From Ceratopteris richardii (taxonomy: Eukaryota; Streptophyta; Polypodiopsida; Polypodiales; Pteridaceae), in the NCBI GenBank assembly GCA_020310875.1, contig CM035406.1:87171664-87235663 (forward strand): a DNA stretch of 64,000 nt, given 5' to 3'. Positions 57,270-64,000 of the stretch are shown piece after piece; within the stretch, counting starts at the first letter, position 1; each line of letters starts with the position of its first letter. The notes under the pieces are model-generated. The model worked only from the letters and a program-made list of their open reading frames with translations, was not told where the DNA came from and ran no database searches. A program made the translations under genes and the position numbers.

Positions 57270-58030
57270 TAAGCAGATCAACGAGCCACGGAAACAAACA
57301 GAAAGACACGGAAACGCAGAAAGGCACAGCGCTGCACAGATAAGAGAGACAAAGCGAGTCCGCTCGCGGTTGGAACACGACACGCAATGAGACAGATCCT
57401 GTAAGGAAAGCACTTGACGCTGAGGTAGGGAAACACAGTTAAACTAGGCAGTGTTGCACGGATGTAATAGACGGAAGCGAGTGCGCTCGTGATAGGAGTA
57501 CGACATGCAGAGGGTAACAGATCCAACAGATCCGACGAGGTGCACAATTCTTAGAGAGGAAGAAAATTGTACATGACACGATACGACCAGAGCAGATCTG
57601 AAGGGCGAATCAGAGAACACCTCTTACAACCGAAGGATGAACGGAATTGAGTGCATGCTTCAACTAGAGGCTGAGAAATACAGATGATTCATTCCGAACA
57701 AAGCCCAATTGCAAGAGTGCAGAAAGGAAAACGCTGTTCAACACGCTGCAACTTGCAATGTGAGAATCGGAAGGAAACGACACTGCGCGCTGCGCAGAAG
57801 CCCCCAGAGATGAGAAGAACGAAAGGTGCTACGCAATAGGGACTCCCGTTCTGTAGGTACCATAGGCAAATGGGTTAAAAAAGGGGAGTCGCGACGATGC
57901 CTCCAAGAAAACAAATGTCGGGAAAGGGTGGTGGGTGAAAGTATAATGTGAAGCGTATGTAAGGAGAAGAAGAAGGAAGAGGAGAGTTCCGCGGCTATGG
58001 CGGCGGTAACTCTTCGGCAAGGCACAGGTG
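57270..58030 (-). promoter_or_regulatory. upstream region of the SAP gene: leader and possible promoter
   Basis: It is richer in GC than the surroundings and free of transposon sequence. A TATA-like CATTATACTTTC lies on the minus strand near 57945, which would give a leader of about 650 nt. A donor-like GTAAGAG (57627-57621) and an acceptor-like TTTCCTTACAG (57409-57399) could bound a 229-nt leader intron; plant SAP genes often have one. This is inference. Two segments (about 57331-57405 and 57452-57526) look like diverged tandem copies about 121 bp apart. Confidence 0.4.
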
Positions 58031-58434
58031 ACGGGCAACCTAAAAAAAGGTAATGCGTATGAGTGCACAGGAAAAATAAAGAGGGCGGATCTACGGGAGT
58101 CTCTGTACTACGAGAACCAGTGCGCTTTGAGGTGGCGACCGTGTGAGGAGGAAGAGCTACAGCCTAGATATCAGAGTCCAGCTATGCGCAATTATGAAGA
58201 TCATTCGCTTTCCCCTCCACACGCATATGCAAGTGACCACTGACCACCTCATGTCACAGACACGGTCCACCATCCAGCCCAGCCTACCAGGTCTCTCAAC
58301 CACCCACCCACAGTCCCACTATCTTCATGTCTCTCCCACTTCCTTTCCATGCTGGTCCATGCCCGAAAGACTGTGTTGAGAATAGAGACGGTGTTGGCAT
58401 CCGCATGTTTTTTTATTGTTCTGTGTTGAAAATG
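58031..58434. other. no gene recognised
   Basis: Intergenic sequence upstream of the SAP gene. Short frames on both strands lack domains. Pyrimidine-rich stretches with CCACCCAC occur near 58260-58330. Confidence 0.4.
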
Positions 58435-58450
58435 AAGATATTTATACGTT

Positions 58451-58874
58451 ACTCCCACAAAATTTCCTGGGAGGAGAACAACACAGAAAAAAAAGGAGCA
58501 AAGGCAATGGGCCAAGAGAGCCCAAGTCAGAATACAACTTACATCAAATAGTTCTTAATATACCAGTTAAAGAAACTCATCATATTGTTTCTGTCCCTAG
58601 AGTGAATCTGGAGCAATTTGTTCTTCCATGAACTAAAAGGGTACTTTTTGACAATATACAAGGGATTCTTATCTAGCAATTTCTCATTGAGGGGAATATT
58701 GCTGCACATGAAGGCAATTCTTCTAATTCCAACAAGGCAGGAGAAAAGAAAACTTTTTCCATTTCTGTCAAAAAGCTTGTTGTTTCTGTTTTTCCACACG
58801 AACCACAGGATATGAGCCCTCACAATCTGCCACAAGATATTTATACTTTCTGTTTGTGCTCAAAAAAAAAAAAA
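58451..58874 (+). mobile_element. LINE-derived insertion with inverted ORF2 piece, poly-A and 16-bp target duplication
   Basis: AAGATATTTATACGTT at 58435-58450 is repeated exactly at 58875-58890. The insert ends in an A-run (58862-58874) on the + strand. Inside, the minus-strand frame 58539-58835 (HILWFVWKNRNNKLFDRNGK) is the C-terminal end of a LINE ORF2, so the coding part runs opposite to the poly-A tail. An inverted 5' part with a non-inverted 3' tail is the signature of twin-primed LINE integration. A partial third copy of the duplicated word (58834-58846) marks the inversion joint. Confidence 0.75.
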
Positions 58875-59089
58875 AAGATATTTATACGTTGAAAAAAAAA
58901 AATACTATAGAGGGTTTTTATGGAGAAAGTTTAAAAACAATTAGCATCGTGGAAGTGGTTTCCGTGGAAGTTCATGGGTTTGATTCTAGGGGTGGATTCA
59001 CATGAGGAAAGAAGAGGAGTAACGATAAAGAGCAGAAAATCATAAGGCAAAAGGATGAAAATTCTTTTTTTGAAGATAAAGCAAAATTG

Positions 59090-59510
59090 AGTCTGGGCTG
59101 CGACTCTCTGGATCGGCTGCTCTACGATTCTTTGGAACACCATCAGAGGGGACGTTTTGTGGAAAATTTGGCGTGAAAGATGTGCTTATAACTTTGATGA
59201 CTTCCCCAAAGAATGGTCAATCGAGAAATCGTTGCTCCTCCTCGGCAAAAAAATCGTTAACTGCAAAAAATCCCCCCTTTTTAGGCATCACCAAGTCCTC
59301 CTTTTGTTGAACAAAAAGCTCAAACCCAAGTGGGCCTCGCATGAGGGTGATGAGAGGGTGATTAAACTTCTTTGTAATGCCATCTAAACTTTGTAAAAGC
59401 TACCCCTACACTATGGGATTTGAACGATCCCGTGGGCACTAGTTCCCTTCACTTGTACTTTTCTTTTATTTAATACAAATCCGAGAGAGTAGGTTAAGGT
59501 CGAACTTTCT
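59090..59510 (+). pseudogene. LINE ORF2 3' end
   Basis: The frame 59157-59387 encodes WKIWRERCAYNFDDFPKEWS and SLLLLGKKIVNCKKSP up to a stop, then 3' untranslated sequence ending ATTTAAAAAATG. It is the same family as 54750-55410, less decayed. The start is truncated. The A-rich end near 59520 may be the tail; no target duplication was confirmed. Confidence 0.65.
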
Positions 59511-60239
59511 TTATTTAAAAAATGTGGGTTCACAATGGACAACAGCACAAGACCGCCAGCCCTCCAAGTCAATCATATGCTGACATTTGTCAGTGACCAT
59601 TCACATAGGGCGAAGGCACACAAAAACTTTGCCTTCATGTCACAAAACAATATTAGGAAATTTGTTCCGGCCTCCCCCTCTCGCCCCTTGAGAGTTCCAG
59701 GCTCCAAATCATTTACAAAATACTATTTTATTACTTTTGCATTTTCAATTGTCACATGCACATATACATTTTTTGCTATTTCATTGTTCACATAAGGCGA
59801 CGGCAGAAAAGAAGCTTTTTATACTTCCACCTTTTTATATGAACATGTGACCATCGGCAGGACCAATTTTTGCACTCTTCCATGCGAAACATAACCAAAA
59901 ACACTCTCAATTCCGTAGCGTCAGTGTGAATCCAACCTCAATTAAAAAGAATGAGAAGTTACAATAGGTCAATAGAAGGGAGAGGCACCCCACGTATATC
60001 ATTTACAATCATAAATCTTCACCCCACGTATATCATATACAATCATAAATCTTTTTTTTTTAGCAAGAACAACAAGGATTACGCTAAGAGGAACAAAATA
60101 GTATATCCTCGCCGTTCCTCGGGTAAGGTAGCTGAGGGGTGCCCACAATCAGCGTCTAGCCAAAATAATAAAAGCCGCCAAAATAATAAAAGCTCAAACA
60201 ACACCAAAAGTCAAGATACGATCTAATGCAGGAAGAGAG
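59511..60239. other. no gene recognised
   Basis: It contains a tandem duplication of about 34 bp (CACCCCACGTATATCAT at 59985 and 60019) and a smaller one (CCAAAATAATAAAAG at 60159 and 60177). No supported coding sequence was seen. Confidence 0.5.
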
Positions 60240-60480
60240 AAGCAGAGTGTAAAGAGGCTATAGAGGAAAGGGGGATCGGTGTGACGGAGTGGCGGAGTAG
60301 CTTTGAATGTGCTTAGGGTTCTGGGTTTTTGGGGGACTCGCCTTCTCTCCCCCCTCGGCGGGGAGGGTTCTTCGTTCTCGCGCTCGTCTCTTGTCTCCCT
60401 CGCTGTGAGGGGGACCTGTCTTCGTTCTGCTCTTTCGGCTGGTGATTCCTGCGGAGTGTGCTGTTCATCAGGGTGTTGCC

Positions 60481-62045
60481 ATGGCTTTACACGAGGCGCT
60501 GCCTGATGGTTTGCTTGGCTCTAAGGTTGAAGGTAATAACAGTAGCCTAAGTTCTATGCTTAATCCTGTATTCGAAGGCTTCGCAGGTTCTGCTTCTGCG
60601 CCGGGAGCTAAGCTGAGACTCGAGGAGGGTGATGGTGCGCAAACAGTGAGTGTCCCGTACACTCACCAACCTATGCAAGGGCTTGCGTCATACGCCAAGG
60701 TCCTGCAGAGTCAACAGCAAGGTTATTATTCAATGTTTTCTAATCAGGAGACAACAGGTAATCTCTTTCCTCAATCTTTGTTCATTGATACCAAAGGTAA
60801 AGGCAAGATCATGGAGGGTAATGGGTTAGGCTGTTCCGCTCCTGATAAGGGGAGTGTGCATACCCTTGACATTGACCCGGAATCAAATGATCAGGATGAT
60901 TGCACCCTGATCATTGAGAGTTCAGCGCTTAATAAGTGGAATGTGCACCTTGAAGATAAGGTCGTGATTGCTCATTGTCATGGTCCTCGGCCAACGCAGG
61001 AACTCCTTAAAAATTGGATGAGAGTGAATTGGGAAAGTAAAGGGCTTTTTGCCAAGCATGTCCAGTTCCTTCCTAACAATTTCTTTCTCTTTTTTTTTGA
61101 TGATGTGAGTAGTGCTCTGCAAGTCATAGCGGAGGGGCATTGGATTATAAGAAATACTCCTATCTCTTTTTATAAGTGGTACCCTGGCTTTAATCCTAGA
61201 AGTAACAAACCGACTAAAGTTCCAGTCTGGGTGGAATTTCCGGATTTTCCTGTGGAATTCTACCCATGGCTTGATAAACTTGGATCTCTCATTGGGAAAG
61301 TTCTAGGCCAAAAACAAAAAAAAGAGTTTAATGGGAACCCCAGCTGCTTATAGAGGTGGACATTTCCAAAAATATTAAAACTGAGTTAGTTATTAAAAAC
61401 TCTGAGGGGTTTAGACTGCATGCTCAAAAAGTTTTTTACAGGAATCTGCCAAATGCGTGTTTCAATTGCTATAAACAAGGTCATTTAATAAAGGATTGTC
61501 CTTTGCTTGGTAAAAATCAGTCTAAAGAGAATGTTGGAGGGGAAGAGTTCACCAATGCTGTTGCCCCTAATATTAGGACTCCTCCCAAAGATGATCTAGG
61601 GTTCAAAAAGGTTCTTGTTAAACAAAGAAAAAAAAACCCTAATTCAGGGGTCAGATCGGAACCGCTGTACAAAGGTGTTTTTAATCCTTATCAGATTCTT
61701 GAAGACTCCATCAACGCTGACCATTTTCCCTCGACTACTGAAGGCCATGTGGAGAATAAGAATCAGGGAAGTCAAAGCTTTGAAGACAACCCGCACAGTT
61801 CAAATGCTGGGGTTATGGAGAAGCTAAAGTCTCAGGTAAGTAAGTCTAACTTGGAACCTCACAAAGATATTGAAGGGAGAGGGACTGTTGGTATGGAATC
61901 GGTATGCAGACCTAATGCGGGATCCACCCCTGTTGCGGTCTTGTCTGAAGAAGACTCCCTAAGTAACTGTGATGAAATGTTTATGGATCAAATTAACAAA
62001 TTTGATGAGTTTACTACTGATGAGTGGGTTCTGGTCCCTCCATAG
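60481..62045 (+). pseudogene. LINE ORF1: DUF4283 and CCHC zinc knuckle protein, one frameshift
   Basis: The start at 60481 (MALHEALPDGLLG) has a good plant context (GCCATGGC); an upstream in-frame ATG at 60442 is possible but poorer. A DUF4283-type domain lies at about 60900-61300, with WIIRNTPISFYKW and VPVWVEFPDFPVEFYPWLDK. A frameshift next to a C-run at 61334-61337 causes the stop at 61353; homology continues in the next frame to 62045. The knuckle CFNCYKQGHLIKDC (61458-61499) follows the break, then an acidic, Ser-rich tail. ORF1 proteins bind element RNA and act as chaperones in LINE transposition. Confidence 0.85.
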
Positions 62046-62192
62046 ATCAAGATGTGTATATGACAAATGTCATGTCCCCTAACACTAAAGGTAAAAACAA
62101 GACCAAAAGAAAGGACACGGTCAGAAATTCGGTTTCAGCAGTTAAGCCTGGTAAGAATCTTAAAAAGTAAGTCTTCTTTCTTTCTTTTGTCC

Positions 62193-64000
62193 ATGGATTG
62201 TATTAAGTTGATTTCTCTTAACACTAAGGGGCTCTCTGATCCTGTCAGGAGCAAGTCCATTAACAACTGGATCAAAGATTCTTCTCTTGTTCCTGACTTT
62301 ATCTATTTGCAGGAGCTGAAGGTGGGGGGATCCTCCCTTTTGTCGAATTTGAAAATTGTTTCGAACTCTTGCCATTGGGTTCATACGGATCATAGTGGTA
62401 AAGGTGGTGCAGCCATTGGGGTGGCTAATGGTGTGTGTCATCTTATTGAGGAGGTGCATAAGAGTAATACTAACCAGTGGATTGCTGTTAAGTGTAAAGA
62501 GCCTTTTAACTTTACTGTTGTGTGTGTTTATGCTGCTAATCAGGCTTCTCAAAGGTCTAAATGCTGGGAAGAAATTGCTAAAATTAATGATGATATTCTG
62601 TTGACAGGTGACTTCAACATGGTCACTAACCTTGGTGATAGGATTGGTAATAGTGATAATATTATCTCTGGGGGAGAGAAGCATTGTTGGTTTAATCTGG
62701 TTAACAAGCACAACCTGTTGGATCTCTCTTTCAACACTGGTCACACTTGGAACAACAGAAATCATGTTAACTTTCTGTCTGCTAGATTGGACAGATTTTA
62801 TATGCATGCTGGTAGGAGCAAAAATTTGTGGAATTATAATTGTGCTATTGATCATTCCTTGGTGTTATCTGATCATTTGCCTTTGATTGTGAATCTGTAC
62901 AAGAACAACCCCTCGTATCGTGCTGGTTGGCCGCACATAGACTCCTCCCTGTTTAAAATTCCTATTGTGAAGGAAAAAATCTCTGATATTCTTATTTCTC
63001 GTTTCAATAAGGGTAGGTCTCCCTTTGTGGCTTGGGAAGAAGCTGTTAGAGAAATTCAAATTACTATTAAGTACTTCAAGAATAAAGCTAAAAATATTAG
63101 GTATGAGAGAAGAATGATGATCTTGCAGGAGTTGAATCTTCTGGAGTCCTCTAAGCTTGATATGAATACCAAAAGGCTAAAAATCCTAGAGTTGCAGGAA
63201 AAAGTGAAGAAAGTTGATTACCTCCTTGCTAGAGGTGCCCTTGCCACGTCTCGGGAATTCTGGGCAGGTAAAGTGGACAAGCCTAATAAACACATGTTTG
63301 ATCTTATGAGAAAGAAAAAGCTAGGGACTTCATCCCACTGCTCAAAGACAATAATGGTCTCCTGGCTTCTAATATGAAGGATAACCTGCAGGTTGCTCAT
63401 AGGTTCTTTGCCAATGTATTCTCTCTGCCTCCCAAGAGGGGGGATGATGTGTGGAGTGCAAGAGCTGCCATTGCCCTTTGTAGGAAGAAAATGGTTCCTC
63501 AAGGAATGGACTCCCTCCTTGACATGCCCTTCTCTGAGGGTGAGGTGAGAGAATCCATTAGCAAATTGAAGCCTGGTAAATCTCCTGGTCATGATGGTCT
63601 TCCTTATGAGTTTTTTCAGGAGTTCAAGGATTTGTTGGTGCCCATAATTCTCAAGATCTGGCAAGAAGCTTCTAGAAGGGGGTCCCTTTCTCCTTTTATC
63701 AACACGGGGGTGATTAAGCTCTTACACAAGAGGGGTCCCAAAGATGACTTAAACAATTGGAGACCCATCTCCTGCCTGACTTCTCTGTACAAAATTTTTG
63801 CTTCCATCCTGGCCAGAAGGCTGAGTCCTTTAATGGATAGTATAATTCTGCCTGAGCAAAAAGGTTTTATTAAAGGGAGATTTATTTTGGACAACATTAT
63901 CACCATTTGGGAAAGTCTTGAGTATTATAAAGAGCTTAATATTGAGACCTACTTCTTCAAAATTGACTTTGATAAGGCTTATGACAGGATTGAATGGGAT
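62193..64000 (+). pseudogene. LINE ORF2: endonuclease and reverse transcriptase, one frameshift, incomplete
   Basis: The likely start is ATG 62193 (MDCIKLISLNTKG), because the endonuclease fold begins there; the frame is open from 62067. The endonuclease is intact at residues 1-235: N10, E41, VYAAN, D140 and N142 in GDFN, D200 in ARLDRFY, and SDH at 226-228. A one-base frameshift in an A-run at about 63310-63320 brings a TGA at 63375-63377. RT continues in the other frame to the window end with KPGKSPGHDG, NNWRPISCLTSLYK, QKGFIKGR and motif A, IDFDKAYD. The FADD-type motif and zinc domain lie outside the window. The enzyme nicks target DNA and reverse-transcribes its own RNA there. Confidence 0.88.

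Larger units (their letters stand above)
60240..64000 (+). mobile_element. LINE (L1-like), nearly complete, cut by the right edge
   Basis: A GC-richer 5' leader with CT-rich tracts (about 60240-60480) is followed by ORF1 (60481-62045) and ORF2 (62193 onward). ORF1 has DUF4283 and a CCHC knuckle; ORF2 has an apurinic-type endonuclease and the start of RT. This is the standard plant L1 plan. Only one disabling change was found in each ORF, so it is among the youngest elements here. The 5' border is approximate and the 3' end is outside the window. Confidence 0.88.

Noticed and set aside
57270..57413. 48-codon N-terminal extension of the SAP protein
   Set aside because: It lacks similarity to SAP N-termini; the internal ATG at 57269 gives a standard SAP protein, and the extension is better read as leader.
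57738..58068. Minus-strand frames of 79-95 codons upstream of SAP
   Set aside because: No domain, low-complexity composition; probably promoter or leader sequence.
58950..59010. B-box-like GGGTTTGATTCTA
   Set aside because: No A box and no tRNA-like fold around it.
62160..62855. Minus-strand frame of 231 codons
   Set aside because: It is antisense to the endonuclease domain of LINE ORF2, with no domain of its own.

Overview
This is nuclear DNA of a land plant with a large, repeat-rich genome. The plant assignment rests on the dominant Ty1/copia and Ty3/gypsy retrotransposons with initiator-methionine-tRNA primer sites, on a plant-type LINE with a DUF4283 ORF1, and on one compact A20/AN1 zinc-finger gene of the plant stress-associated protein (SAP) type. 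The old, heavily mutated elements would fit a gymnosperm, but that is inference. No prokaryotic, organellar, rRNA or CRISPR sequence was seen.

Layout. 1-4300: decayed + strand copia element entering from the left edge, with its 3' LTR. 4870-6060: Ty3/gypsy reverse-transcriptase fragment. 6093-13329: complete but decayed + strand copia element with both LTRs, primer site and a perfect GTAGG target duplication. 14008-15130: copia fragment. 15915-18943: minus-strand copia tail with LTR, a short deletion-derivative LTR element, a tRNA-like segment and a + strand copia fragment. 18944-28786: a nest in which a copia LTR element landed in the preceding fragment, was itself hit by an 8.1-kb copia element (20116-28224, TSD AACAA), which in turn carries a solo LTR (24188-25421, TSD GTATC). 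28787-31580: LTR-like sequence and an unrecognised interrupted minus-strand coding region. 31581-34125: copia 3' half plus LTR. 34126-40705: AT-rich and gene-free, with a 46-bp minisatellite, GA microsatellites and a TGCATG-rich array. 40706-45435: minus-strand copia element. 45780-47060: gypsy gag/protease remnant. 47752-51950: + strand copia element. 52000-55410: gene-poor DNA, a duplicated block of about 0.4 kb and a LINE 3' fragment. 56691-57269: the SAP gene on the minus strand, with a GC-richer upstream region. 58451-64000: three LINE-derived pieces, the last a nearly intact element running off the right edge.

Function. Only the SAP gene looks like a working host gene. Every retrotransposon reading frame has at least one stop, frameshift or lost catalytic residue. 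The main biology here is transposon history: datable nesting, a solo LTR, shared integrase defects suggesting mobilisation in trans, tandem repeats near a gypsy-like polypurine tract, and a target-duplicated insertion containing an inverted LINE piece. Divergence figures are estimates by eye, and family names rest on recognised protein motifs, not database searches.
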